Positions 49,249 through 62,414 of a DNA stretch of 64,000 bases are shown here, piece by piece. The notes beneath the pieces are model-generated. The model searched no databases and had not been told where the DNA came from. It was given only the letters and a program-made list of their open reading frames with translations. Origin of the DNA: Mangifera indica (taxonomy: Eukaryota > Streptophyta > Magnoliopsida > Sapindales > Anacardiaceae). Numbering within the stretch: position 1 is the first letter of the stretch; the number at the start of each line of letters is the position of its first letter. The translations under genes were made by a program, and so were the position numbers. Location: the NCBI RefSeq assembly GCF_011075055.1, contig NC_058147.1:5146001-5210000 (forward strand), given 5' to 3'.

Positions 49249-52200
49249 ATGGGATCTCGAGGAAGGCTGTTATTTGATCTTAATGAACCCCCTGCAGAGG
49301 ATGACGAGGAAAATGACCGAGTTTTCTGTTCCGAGCCTCAGAAAGCACTTCCCTCTTTGAAACCCCACTCTTCTGACTTGTTTGTTCCGTCAGTGGGTCC
49401 TCAAAGAATAACTAATAATCATGTTTTCTCACATGCGTCTTCTGTTTCAGGTTTTCAGCCTTTCATTCGACCGAAAGCTGCTCAGGGCCATGGAGTGTGT
49501 CCTGTGCAGAAGGCTGAGGATCTGAATTGTCAGTTTGCATCATCTTCATCGAAGTCCAGTAGTAGTGAAGAGATTAAAGTGTCACCATCACAAGCTCCTG
49601 GTTCTGGAAGTGCTGTAGTTGTTGAAAGAGAAGAAGGGGAATGGTCTGATGCTGAGGGTTCTGCTGATGCATATCCTGGTGCTAGCTTGCATGAGCAGGA
49701 TAAAGCTCCAGAAGGGCAAGAGATGCCTGAAGTCATGGATTGTACTGCTGCTAGTGTGGATATTAATAATCATGAAGGCAGTAGGGATGAAAATAGTAGA
49801 CGTGCTTTGTCAGTATCGGATCAAGATCCAGGTGAACAGAGAAGTAACAATATCCAACATTCTGAAGGCAGCAGTAAAGGTGATCCATCTACAGATGGTC
49901 AGGAAGAGGCTGGCTTGCTTCCAAAACAAAGAGAAGTTAAAGGTATTGAAGGAAGTCATTCAAACAAGTTTGCAAATAATCTAGGCAAGCGAAAAGTAGA
50001 TCAGCAGAAAGAAGCAATGCTAGGGAAGAAACGCAATAGACAGACTGTTTTCCTTAATTTGGAAGATGTCAAGCAAGCTGGCTCATTGAAAACTTCAACA
50101 CCAAGGAGGCAGAACCCACCCATCATCACTCGCATTACTAAGGAAGTTCGTACAATACTTCCACCTTTAGAACGTGGTGGAGAAAAGCATGGTCAGCCAG
50201 TAAATAAGGATCAGAAACAATATGATGCGTCATCATGTAATGATGGAGTCACTAATTTGGAACCTTATGAACCAAAACCTGAATTTAATGGTGATATGAA
50301 TCCTGGACCATTAAGTAGGCCTCGGAGAGTAAACAGTGGTACTGATTTTTCTGCAGAGGTTTCTCAGCCACACATCCCAAGACAGAGCTCATGGAAACAA
50401 CCAACAGATACACGGCAGCTGAAAAATTCTCAATTTAACAAAAAGTCAGCTCCAGTGAGCCAAAGTTTCATTGAACTTAAGCTGGGAAACAAGAAACATC
50501 CTCCTGCTAAGAAGTCAACTGTTGTTGGTAACTTGTATCAGGACACATCAGTTGAACGTCTTATACGGGAGGTGACCAATGAAAAGTTTTGGCACCACCC
50601 AGGTAATTGTATGTTGATAAATATTTGTGTAACCGACTGATATGTTGAGTTCTCCCTCTTTTGTTGATTTTTTTTTTTTTGGTTCACATGCATTTACGGC
50701 TTTCATGATTTTTTCATGCCAGTTCTCCATGTCCCTCCAATTATAACACTATTGAGAATCGTAACACTCAAAGGACATGGAAAGGTGATGAGATTTTATG
50801 TTTGTAAGCAAGATTCTAAATTCCATCGGTATACCTTTTTTACTTCTTTTCACTGTATCTTATCACCCTTATATGGCTCTTGTGTGTTACAGATTACAAT
50901 TCTCAGTCTTGTTGTTTTGGAGAGAGGAGTGAAGAGCTACGTTAATATGTTTATGTGTTAGCTGCATTTCATTTTATACAATGTACCATTTAAATTTTGC
51001 ATTACCATCAAAATCTGGTCTGGAATTGTGGATCACTTGGGATTTTTCAAGTTCTTAAAAGAAATGTTCAAGTCTCTATTGCTCAGACTCAAGCCTATAA
51101 AAGGGATACTTACAGCTGCATAAGGTGGGAATCCTACAAGTTGTCAGTTGGGTGGAATCAGTAATCAAATTTCAAAATCTATACTTATTAATATCATAAG
51201 AAAAGCTGCAGTTTTATATTTGTGTTTGGAAGTTTTTTTCCCTGTAGTTATGATTGTTGGCAGTTACATATGTTGTTTTCATATGTGCATGATGAATTAA
51301 TATCCTTAAACTTGAGTTTTCCCCTTTCTTGTTGTCATCCTGTTTATATTTAGGAGGTGATCAGTTTATTATCCTTATGGTAGTTTTTGTCTCAGCATTG
51401 TTTGAATTATTTTTTTGGGGCCCCATGCCTTCAAAGTTTATTTTTGTATATTCGCTATTTTCTCTATGTTACTGATTGAGTATATGATGCATCAGAGGAG
51501 AGTGAACTTCAACGTGTTCCGGGACGGTTTGAATCAGTAGAAGAGTATGTTAGAGTTTTTGAGCCATTGCTCTTTGAGGAATGCAGAGCTCAACTATACA
51601 GCACATGGGAAGAGTTGACTGAAACAGGTTCAAGAGATACACATATAGTGGTTCATATAAAGAGCATTGAAAGACGTGAGAGAGGTACTTAAATGTTTGT
51701 TTTTTAACTTTGTTGTTAGCAAAACTTGAAACTGAAAATAATTATCTTTAGACCAACATGTGCTACATTTTGATCTCTGTTTTATTGAAAAATACATAGA
51801 TGATTTCAATTTCTTTAATTTACTTTTGAAAAAACAATGTTTACAAATAGGCCTGAAAGTGTCGAAGGTTATCTGGTGTCTGTTTTGGTTGCAGGGTTAG
51901 TTGGATTATTATTTTGTAATTATATTTTTTATGTCATTGATTTTGAGCTAGTTGAAAATTGGAAAAATGAAGAGAACTCTTCATGTATATTCTTTTTCTA
52001 TGTTTGTGTAAAGTAAAATATATATCCCAAGTCACTCTGGGAATAAAACGTAGTTGTTTGTCTTGGTTTGTTAACTTGCTGAAATTTTCTTATGCTGACA
52101 TAGGATGGTATGATGTGATAATCCGTCCAACAAATGAGTGGAAGTGGGTGTTTAAGGAGGGTGATGTTGCAGTTCTTTCAACCCCTAGGCCTGGATCAGG

Positions 52201-55113
52201 TAAGATGATTGTTTTTCATTTTATGACACAGTTGTTAATGCTTTCAGCTTTATATCTTGTAAATGTAACTCTTATTTTCTCAAGCAGTCAGAACCAAGAG
52301 GAACCACATGCTGTCAAGTGAAGATGGGGAGGAGCCTGAGGTTACTGGACGAGTGGCTGGCACTGTTAGACGACACGTGCCTGTTGATACTCGTGATCCC
52401 CCAGGGGCAATTCTTCATTTTTATGTTGGGGACTCATATGATCCTAACAGGTAAACATCTTTTGACTATTGTCCTGGTGTTGTGTAGTTTGATTGGTATT
52501 TCGTGCTTTTATCCACAAAGATGTTCAAGTTTAGCTAGATTAATCAATAATTTCAGTTTATTTTCTTATTAAAATGGCACTTTTTGCAGCTTCGAAGATG
52601 ATGATCATATTCTGAGGAAACTTCATTCAAAAGGGACATGGTATTTGACTGTGCTTGGTTCTCTTGCAACCACCCAGCGGGAGTATGTTGCTTTGCATGC
52701 ATTTTGTCGTCTCAATCCTCAGGTGTTCGCTGGACCTTTTCTTATTTTGGTTTATGATGACTGTGTTTTACTGTAAACTTATATAAGTTCTCTTTTTCTA
52801 GATGCAAACTGCAATCCTTAAGCCCAGCCCAGAGCACTTCCCAAAATATGAGCATCAGACCCCCACCATGCCTGAATGCTTCACTCAGAATTTTATTGAT
52901 CATTTGCATAGGTCTTTCAATGGACCTCAGCTTGCAGCAATCCAATGGGCGGCTATGCACACTGCTGCTGGTACCAGCAGTGGGATGACTAAGAGTCCAT
53001 GGCCCTTTACTCTAGTTCAAGGACCTCCTGGAACAGGTAAGACTCACACAGTGTGGGGAATGCTGAATGTCATACATCTGGTTCAGTATCAGCACTACTA
53101 CAATTCTTTGCTAAAGAAACTTGCACCTGAGAGCTATAAGAATGCTAATGAGAGCAATTCTGACAATATTGCTTCGGGATCAATTGATGAGGTTCTTCAA
53201 AATATGGACCAAAATCTTCTGCGCACCCTTCCAAAACTTTGCCCAAAACCCAGAATGTTAGTTTGTGCTCCTTCGAATGCTGCAACTGATGAACTTCTTG
53301 CACGTGTTCTTGATCGTGGTTTCATTGATGGTGAGATGAAGGTTTACCGACCTGATGTAGCACGAGTTGGGGTAGATTCACAAACACGTGCAGCCCAGGC
53401 AGTCTCTGTTGAACGTAGAACTGAGCAACTTTTACTTAAAAGCCGTGATGAAGTTTTAGGAACGATGCACAAATTAAAAGTTCGTGAATCTATGTTGTCT
53501 CAGGAGATAGCGAGTCTCAAAATGGAGCTTACTGCAATAGCTGCTGCCATTCGTTCACAAGGATCTGTGGGTGTTGACCCTGATGTTCTTATTGCTCGGG
53601 ACCACAAACGGGATGCATTGCTGCAGCGCCTTGCTGCTGTGGTTGAAGATAGGGATAAATGTCTTGTTGAGATGTCTCGCTTTCATACATTAGAAAGTAT
53701 GTTTCGTCTTGGTAGCAACTTTAATTTGGAAGATGCCCGATCTAGTCTTGAAGCAAGTTATGCCAATGAGGCTGAGATTGTTTTCACTACTGTCTCAAGC
53801 AGTGGGCGCAAGTTGTTCTCTCGCCTTACTCATGGTTTTGATATGGTAGTCATTGATGAGGCAGCCCAAGCAAGTGAAGTTGGTGTTCTTCCTCCCCTTG
53901 CTCTTGGTGCAGCACGATGTGTTCTTGTTGGGGATCCTCAGCAGCTTCCTGCAACAGTTATCAGCAAGGCAGCTGGAACCTTGCTATACAGCAGGAGCCT
54001 GTTTGAGAGGTTCCAGCAAGCAGGATGTCCAACAATGCTGCTATCTGTACAGTATAGGATGCATCCTAATATTCGGGATTTTCCTTCAAGGCATTTCTAC
54101 CAAGGACGCCTCACTGACAGTGAAAGTGTTGCTAATTTACCTGATGAGGTCTACTACAAGGATCCTTTACTCAGGCCTTATGTTTTCTATGATGTCATCC
54201 ATGGTAGGGAGTCCCATAGAGGTGGATCTGTTTCTTATCAGAACATTGATGAAGCAAAATTGGGTGTTTGCTTGTATGAGCATCTTCAGAAAACTTTGAA
54301 GTCTTTGGGTCTGGGGAAAGTCTCCATTGGTATAATCACACCATACAAGCTGCAATTAAAATGCCTTCAGCATGAATTTCGAAATGTTTTAGCATCAGAA
54401 GAAGGAAAGGACTTGTATATTAATACTGTAGACGCCTTCCAAGGCCAGGAACGTGATGTTATTATCATGTCTTGTGTGCGAGCCTCAAGTCATGGGGTTG
54501 GCTTTGTCTCAGATATTCGCCGTATGAATGTTGCCCTTACTCGTGCAAGACGGGCTCTTTGGGTATGGTTTTCTTTTTTCTGTCTATTTTCCTTTTCTTT
54601 GCCTTTTCTTTATTTTTTTACACTCTGATCCACAGATACTCATGACTTGATTTGGGTTTTTATGTCTAAATATAGAAGTTTGTTGTTTCACAGGTTATGG
54701 GAAATGCGAATGCTCTAATCCAATCTGATGACTGGGCTGCATTAATTGCGGATGCCAAGACAAGGAATTGTTACATGGGTATGGACTCCCTTCCAAAGGA
54801 ATTTTTGGCATCACTAACAGTAAAAGGACAGGGTTATTATTCCTCACAGGGTAAGATTTCCAACAATGCAAGAGGTTTGAGATCAGCTGGACCAAGACAT
54901 AGATCATTGAATCCACACACAGAGTCCAGGTCTGGAACACCATCAGAAGATGAGGAGAAGATACCTCGGAATGGAAATTACCGTTCCTTTAAGTCATTGG
55001 AAAATTCCCTGGATGACTTTGACCAATCAGGTGATAAATATAGGGATGCTTGGCAGTATGGCATACAGAGAAAGCAAAATTCTGGTGGAATTTTGACAAA
55101 GAGAGATTCCTAG
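49249..55113 (+). CDS. SEN1/UPF1-type superfamily 1 RNA/DNA helicase
   Basis: It is an ATP-dependent helicase of the Sen1/Upf1 branch. Plant relatives include the Arabidopsis At4g30100/At2g19120 type (from memory). Exons join in phase: 49249-50602, 51496-51684, 52104-52199, 52288-52450, 52590-52722, 52802-54562 and 54694-55113, giving 1371 aa. The N-terminal 430 or so residues are low-complexity and hydrophilic, opening MGSRGRLLFDLNEPPAEDD. Helicase motifs are complete: Walker A GPPGTGKT (719-726), DEAA (997-1000), VLVGDPQQLPATV, LLSVQYRMHP, VDAFQGQERDVIIMSC and VALTRARRALW. The C-terminus is a polar tail. MGSRGR fixes the start. Sen1-type enzymes act in transcription termination and R-loop removal in the nucleus. 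That role is inferred from family. Confidence 0.95.
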
Positions 55114-57007
55114 TTGTTTATGGTTGGCAAAATCCTTATGCAGTCCAGGGAGCGTCATGGAATATTCTGGTTTAGTGATTGTGGTGCCAGCTCTTGGAGC
55201 TGGAATGGCTGGCAGGAACATTTGCTCTTTGTGCAAGCATCATTGGTTGGCTGAAATTAATCTGAAACAAGCAGGTGCTGAGCACTTTGTCAGCCACATA
55301 AGGAAAGACGGTAACTTGGGTTCTAACTTGTGCACAAAGGCATGGTTGGATTCTAAAGGTCTGAGAATTGATCCTGTGATTTCATGAAAGGCGGATACTT
55401 TTGGGTAGTATGTTGAGTCTCAACCCTTAGTCCACCAATGTACAGGTCTTGTTGGTAAGAATAATTCCAAGTCTTCTGATAGTTCAGCATTTTGATGCTT
55501 GTACATGGATCTTCAGTTTCACTGCTTATGTTGTGGTAAATTTAATACAGGAATCCATTGGCGGCAAAAAGATACTTTACCTTTTTTTGGCTTCGCATCA
55601 AGTTTTCTGCTGACTTAGATACATGAGATGGTAACTCTAGACAACTTAAATTTGACCATTTTGCCAATGTATTGATTGATGTGGGAGCTGGGTCAGGCTT
55701 CTCATTTATGGGCGGCACGTAACTTTGTAGCTGTAGCTCACCTCATTATATGCTGTTGACTCCTGGTTTGACTATAAGTGTCTCACTCAAGAGTTCTCAT
55801 TTGGAAGATGTTATGTTACATTCTTTGGACATGCAGATGCACAAGAGAATGGTTTCCGAAAAGGTATGCAGGATGTCAAATGGTTAACTGAATTTTCTTT
55901 CTATTCCGTTCTTCTAATGGAAGTAAATTTGTATGCCTCAGAACAGGTGGGGAAATTCAAAATTTCTGTATAGAAATAGTAGAGTACAACATCTCCCTAA
56001 GAAATTCAAATACCATAGGCATTTGTAGTGTCAATTGACTTGTACATACATCTTTGGCTGTGGATCGGATTCAAATTCTTTTTAAATTCTGTAGATATGA
56101 CATGAAAAGTAAAAATTCTTAAACTGTACTTTTTTTAACGTCACAAAAAGTGCTTTTGTGTAATGCCAAACCATCTTTCCATTTCTAGTCGTGTAGAAAA
56201 CAGAGGACCATGTGAAATTGCTTGGATGTTGATTTAGCTTAGTCTGTCATTTGGTACCTGCCTTTCTACAGAAGGAATTATTTCAACGGCTTAATATTAG
56301 AATATGGTTACCTTCTTTCTGTTTCGTAGACGTCTGAGGAGCTATTGGTTGGCACATGGAATATGGCGTCCATGTGGGAGATGGTCTGTTCTCAGCTTTG
56401 GCACTATTAAATTTTAGTCGTTTCTGCTTATATTCTAGTATTAACAATTGATGCTGTTCCATTTTTAACGTTACCTGACAGGCGAGCGAGTTAGGTTTGT
56501 TTTATTATTATTTTGAATAAGGTTTTGATGCATTTTAGTTTGTCTTTATTCCATTATAAAATATCGTGTTACTAAAAATATTATTTTCATGTGCTTGTTT
56601 TCTTTATAAACCGAGGGTGAAAAAATTACAACTTAAAACTATTTAATCCAAATTTTCATCTGAATTAATTTTGAACTGGGAAAACCGATTCAGGACCTGC
56701 CTACTACTTCGCAATCCTTAGGTGATTGGCTTGCTGGAAATAATAACCTCTACTTCTTAAATAGCGTAATGAACTAGTATTGTTGAAAACTGGCGTAAGT
56801 TTTGTGAATTGTCATCAAACATAGATGGTATTATTCCTTGTGTTAGTTCAAATTTGGTGTGGAGTGCTGGTTGAAAGTTTGAATGAAATTAATTCAATTC
56901 AATATGATGGTGAGGCGTATTAGGTTTAGGTATGAATGATGGGTAGTTTATACCAATGTCTAATAATTAATGTCCACTTACCAATCCATCCAAATCAAAT
57001 AAATGAA
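55114..57007 (+). other. 3' UTR of the helicase gene and intergenic DNA
   Basis: Sequence after the stop at 55111-55113 is moderately GC-balanced to about 55560 and is probably 3' UTR. An 87-codon open frame at 55124-55387 has no recognisable domain and is read as UTR. The remainder to 57007 shows no gene. Confidence 0.45.
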
Positions 57008-57755
57008 GGCCGAAAGACTAATTCTCACCTAATATATACTGTAATCCAAAATTGATATTTGCGGACTTTAAAAAATTTAAAATCTCATCTATAAATTAAT
57101 TTTGTTAAATTTTTAGTTAGAATAAAAAGTAAAATTATTATTTTTATAATAATATTAAAAAAATATATAATTCACTCTGTTTTTATTTTTAAGTTTTAAA
57201 AACTAATAATTTTAACTATGATTAAAGTTTTCTAATTATGAAAAGTCGCATCATCTCTCCCACCCCCCTCCCCCTCATCTAAAACCTAGGGTTTTCTTTC
57301 TTCTCTTATCCAGTGACATCTTCATCTGGGTTCGTATGGATTGGACGAATCCAAAAGGTATGACTCGTCCACACTGTTTGGATTTGTCTAATCTAGATGA
57401 ATCCAAATGAAGGTGGTGATCAAAGATAGGTTAGAGAGTTTCGTAAAAGTCATCAGTGGCTAAAGATATTGCTAGAGAGGAGTGGAAAGAAAACCCTAAA
57501 TTTTGAAAAAAAAAATATGATTTTTCAAAATTACAAAAACTTTAATTGAGATGAAATTGTTATTTTTTAAAATTTAATGATGAAAATAAATAAATTATAT
57601 ATTTTTTAATATTATTATCAAAATAATGATTTTACCTCAACTAATTGAAAATTTTAATAAAAATTAACTTATAAATGAGATTTTGTGTTTTTAAAAATTA
57701 ACAAATATCAATTTTGGATTATACTATACCTTGAATGGGAATAAGTCATTTGGCC
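57008..57755. mobile_element. Foldback MULE-type MITE, copy 9
   Basis: The left end GGCCGAAAGACTAATTCTCA mirrors the right end ATGGGAATAAGTCATTTGGCC. Inside, CCAAAATTGATATTTG and CAAATATCAATTTTGG are a perfect 16-base mirrored pair near the two ends. Interior arms around 57290-57470 repeat ATCCAAA/TTTGGAT words. The flanks ATAAATGAA and AAAAAAAAA are not informative as a target repeat. Confidence 0.78.
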
Positions 57756-57873
57756 AAAAAAAAACATGGAGGCTTCTTTGTTACTGTGTGTCAAACAAGA
57801 ATCACTCTTTTTGAATTTTGGAATCAACAAGGTTATCTGCGTATACTGAATATTGTTGTGACTTGCCTGTAAC

Positions 57874-58176
57874 TAGGGTTGAATTTGAGTTGAGTCGAGC
57901 TCAAGCTCTGTTCGGTTTGAGCTTAAGCTTGTTAAGCTCGTGAAAGCTAAGTTTAAATTCGATTTGAATTTAATTTGACTTATTTTTCGTTATTAAAATG
58001 ACATCGTTTTAGTACATATTAATCAAAACAATGTCACTTTGTATCAAAATTTTTGATTAAAAAATTTGACGAGTAACTCCAACTTGACCAAGTTTGTATA
58101 AGATTGATTCATTTTAGACTCCTTAGAACTAAGCTTGAACCCGAGTTTGAATAAACTCAGTTCGAGTCCAGCCTTG
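57874..58176. mobile_element. hAT-like foldback MITE
   Basis: The 303-bp element starts TAGGGTTGAATTTGAGTTGA and ends TTCGAGTCCAGCCTTG, imperfect inverted copies. It is flanked by CCTGTAAC (57866-57873) and CCTATAAC (58177-58184), an 8-bp duplication with one change, as made by hAT transposases. The centre contains AAAATGACATCGTTTTAG, the motif also found at the centre of the 38327 element. No coding capacity is present. Confidence 0.7.
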
Positions 58177-58184
58177 CCTATAAC

Positions 58185-60013
58185 AGGGACTATCTGACTC
58201 GATCACCCAAACTACCTTTTAATTTTGAATTTAGCCGGAATTTTTTTTTTTTGGGTAATTCATTCAAATGAAATTACTTTGCTTTAACATCAAAGGACAT
58301 TTATGGAAAGGACCACAATGTCCACATGTACCTTCCATCGTCAACTGAAAATAATTCAAAATTTTTAAAGTTTTGTCTACATTACACCGCAGGCACTTGC
58401 CACTTCCCGGTTTCTTCAACGAGTGGATCCCAGTGAAAAACTCCATCAAAGAAGACAATCACGCTACATCTCGCAATTTTTTTTTTTTTAAATTGCACGA
58501 TAACTCTTTCATAAGTTGACCTTGGTTTCCTGGTTTTCACTGATTAAGGAGCTCCCAAATAATTGTTCGTTTCAGGATTAAATTCTTCGATCGCTCAGGT
58601 TAGTGCCTCCCCTAAATCTTCTTCTTTTTAGCCTTTCATTTCAATATATATATGCGTTTTATAGAGCGTTACTCGTTAAAGCTGAGGTTCCGTGTTTTAA
58701 GGATGTTTTGGTTTGATCAGATTGTTCCATCTGGCTAAACCTTCTTGGATTAGTTAGATTATATTTTATATTTTGAAAATAAAAAATATATTTTTAGCAT
58801 GTTGGATTTAGGCACGTAGCTTGATCGTTGAAGAAAGTATGAGCAGCTTAATTGCTGGTAATATCTGTTGTGGAATAGGGAAATATAACTGTTGTTGTAT
58901 TGGAACCAAGTATAATTATAATTGCTTGATTCATTATATTCCAGTCTTATCAAATTGCCCAAATGTTAGTCTTTAGTGGTTGTTTGTAATTTAGGAGACG
59001 GGTAAGTTGTTGTTGTGAACATGTAAGCATTGTCATAGATGCATCTTTCACGCTGAGTATGAACTAATTATACTGAAATGGGGTGATAAAGCAGAGTTAA
59101 AGCCTCATAAATTATATATATTTGGTTAAGTTCTGCTGACTTTGTATATGGAGGAATATAATTCTTTTACGGTTTTTTAGTTGTAATGTACATAAACAGA
59201 ATCAGTTATTTGTCAGCCAAAGAGGATATAGAACAGAAACAAACCACCGGAAAATATCTAGACTTTGGGAAGTAAAAGAAGAGAACGCGGACCTGATAAT
59301 AGTTAGAAAGATTTCTATGTTCTGGGATGTTATTATTCATGTTCTCTATGCAAGATATTATAAAAACTTTTCGGTGTAGAATCTACGCTTTAACCCTCCT
59401 TTGATAAATACAGCCAATCAATTGGCGTACAAAGTGTGTCACTTTTTATTGTGAATGTCTCTTCATGTTTTGGATTTATTTTCTCATCATAAAAATTAGC
59501 ACATATTTGTATGCTTCAGCAGCCTACCTATGTAGGCTTTTATTTAGAAAATTCTTTTGTGTGATTATTATTATTATTATTATTTTGTGTATGTATTGGT
59601 TACTTTCCTACATTTTGTCACAAACCAAATAAAGCATTAGTGTAATAATTTCTTTGAACTTGAATTATTCGCTAGGATCAATGATATATGCCAGATGCAA
59701 TGCCAACCATTCAAAGTACCTTAATCTAATGGTCTAAGATTTCTGTAAGATTTCATTTTAAAAATGTTCACCAATAATATTAAGTATATTAGTATTTTGT
59801 GAAGACATTTGTATATCTTATAGCTGTTTATTGTTATGTTTTTGGTAAAGAATTATGATTTCTCTTTTTGGATAACGATGTTTACTTTTACATTCATGTA
59901 ATAGTAAAGATGAAGGGATTAAAAGAATTGAGATGGAACAGTGACTCAGGTAGTCAACACCGAAGTTCTAAAATTTCCATTTCTTGACTCTACAGGGAGA
60001 CTTCTTGTAAGCT
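58185..60013 (+). promoter_or_regulatory. Promoter, leader and leader intron of the SEC14-like gene
   Basis: A leader exon probably ends at 58598 (GATCGCTCAG before GTTAGTGCC). The intron would end at 59995 (TTGACTCTACAG), with the second leader exon starting 18 bases before the ATG. The intron of about 1.4 kb contains a (TTA)n run at about 59566-59586 and no nested gene. Confidence 0.5.
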
Positions 60014-62414
60014 ATGAGCGACAGTATAAAGCAATCTCCGTCAAATGGTTGTGAGAAGCCCTTCTCATCTGAAGAGCAGCAAGCTAAGGTCATCTGTCTA
60101 ATGAGCTTGATATCATTAGTTTTTACATGTTATATATTTACAGAATTGAGGCATGCAAAAGTCACTATGTGTGTCTAGAGAATAAGATGTGAACAACATA
60201 AAACCATTTTATATATGCAGATTAATGAGGTGAGGAAGTTGCTGGGGCCATTGTCTACTAGGTCATCTATTTATTGCTCTGATGCAGCAGTCTCAAGATA
60301 TTTAACGGCACGGAATTGGAATGTCAAGAAGGCAACTAAAATGTTAAAAGAAACATTAAAATGGAGAGCAGAATACAAACCAGAAGAGATTCGTTGGGTA
60401 CGCTACCGTGTATTTCCACCGGACTTTTTGGCTATGTTTAAGGCAGAATTCTCAGACCAAATATATTCTTCTTGGATAAGTTTTTATGCTATTTCTGAAG
60501 GTTAATGCTATCAGATCATCAGCAATAAAATGAAGCCTGATTATATTTCTGGTTACCTTCTATGTAGCTTTGATATTCCACTTAGATGAGGAAATGTTGT
60601 TTTTTATTTACTATTTATGCTTTTAACGTCTCTTTTTTCACTTGGGCTGTAGGATGAGGTTGCTCGTGAAGCAGAGACAGGGAAAATCTACAGATCAAAT
60701 TATGTTGACAAGTATGGGAGAACAGTTCTTGTCATGAGACCTGCTTGCAAGGTTTGTTCTGGATAATCCCCTTTCTTTGTTTCTGTGATTATCTGGAAAG
60801 CAGCTATTTCCTATTGGTTGGAGACTATCCAGATCATCTGAATCTTTTAACTATTCAAGCACAGATTTCATCTTCCAGAAATAATTAAATTATTGAGCAG
60901 ATCCCTGTCGCATAATTGTTTTTCTTTTTCTCTAATGAGGCTCATTAATCTGGACTGCTTTCTAGATTCTCTTCTGATGAATTATTAAGTTTGTAGCATT
61001 GAATGTATTAATTATAATGCATTGGTGGCAGAGGAAATCTTGCAAGGTTGTAAATGAAAATTGTAATAAAACTTTTTTTGAATATTTATTGATATTTGGC
61101 CTTGCAGGACCTTATGTAATACATGATTGTCGTGCATCGAGATTAAAAGTTTTGCAGAAGATTACTTATGTGTCTGCTGTTTATCATTTATCAAGTTTGT
61201 TTTGACTGCAGAATTCAAAGTCGACTAAAGGACAAATTAGATATTTGGTGTATTGCATGGAGAATGCTATTTCAAATATGCTACCAGACCAGGAACAGAT
61301 GGTCTGGCTAATTGATTTCCAAGGTTTCAATTTATCACACATTTCAGTGAAGGTAACACGGGAAACAGCCCATGTTTTACAAGACCGTTATCCAGAGCGC
61401 CTTGGTCTCGCGATACTATACAACCCTCCCAAGTTCTTTGAACCATTCTGGACGGTAACCCACTTTACCTTGTCTATGATTCTTTCAAACTTCTCAGACA
61501 ATAAGTGTGAAGTTGTCCACTTGGTGTTGCAAATATATTTAAGGATGTTAAGTAGGTTGCATGGCTGTATGCCAGCAACTTTGGTACTTGATACATATTC
61601 CATTTTAATATTTTGCTGCTCTAGATTGGGGAAAAAAAAAACTAATTTGAACATCAATATAAACTTGACATTTTTATTTAAGTATATGGGTGGAAAGCTT
61701 TAATGTTACCTACAAGTTAGTGTCTTGCTTATGAAATACGATTTCTTGGGTAGGTTCTAAACATCATTTAAGGGGCACATTCCAATGTGGCCTCTCTTTT
61801 ATATAATTGAATACATTCACAGCATGTGTTTTGCCAGAACCATGTTCATATTATTTCTACCATTTCTTTGCCATGGCTGTTTGTTTGATTTGTATTTTTT
61901 GTTTACCAGTTTGTAACTTCAGGGTACATGCCATGACTGTTAGTTTGATTTGTTGTTTTTATGTACCAGTTTGTAAATTTAGGATAATGTCTTGCTGCAG
62001 GTGGTAAAACCCTTTCTAGAGCCAAAGACTCAGAATAAAGTCAAATTTGTTTACTCAGATGATCTCGACTCCAAGAAAATAATGGAGGAGCTATTTGACA
62101 TGGATAAGTTGGAGTCTGCATTTGGTGGAAATGATAACTCTGGTTTCAACATCGATAAATATGCCGAGAGGATGCAGGAAGATGACAAGAGAATGCCCTC
62201 TTTTTGGGCAAAAGAAAAAGAAAGTCGTCCTCCAGTAGAACCCCAATCTACCCTCACTTTAGCTGCTTCCAATTCTTTTAACTTAAACTCTGATTCTGAT
62301 ATTTCTGACAAAGAGAAAACAGCTGCTTCGCCATCCGATGAAATAGACTCAGAAGCTGTGTCCCCAAATGAAATTACTGACTGTAGCAAGACTGTTGGGG
62401 GAGAAGCACATTAG
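60014..62414 (+). CDS. CRAL-TRIO (SEC14-like) phospholipid-transfer protein
   Basis: SEC14-like proteins bind and exchange phosphatidylinositol and other lipids at membranes. Five exons join in phase: 60014-60088, 60221-60397, 60653-60751, 61212-61454 and 62001-62414, giving 335 aa. The CRAL-TRIO N-terminal helical region covers about residues 26-84, including the SRYLTARNWNVKKATKML block and WRAEYKPEEIRW. The lipid-binding domain follows (about 90-245), with MVWLIDFQGFNL (147-158), HVLQDRYPERL and YNPPKFFEPFW. A hydrophilic, Ser/Asp/Glu-rich tail of about 90 residues follows and is probably disordered. There is no GOLD or nodulin domain, so it belongs with the short, random-slug-protein-5-like group. 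ATG 60014 is the first in the exon and in frame with the conserved region. Confidence 0.93.

Noticed and set aside
49530..49984. Several antisense and shifted frames of more than 60 codons inside the helicase N-terminal exon
   Set aside because: They are shadows of a long low-complexity coding exon whose own frame is conserved.
55124..55387. An 87-codon frame after the helicase stop
   Set aside because: It is not in phase with a splice from the last exon, has no recognised domain and lies where a 3' UTR is expected.
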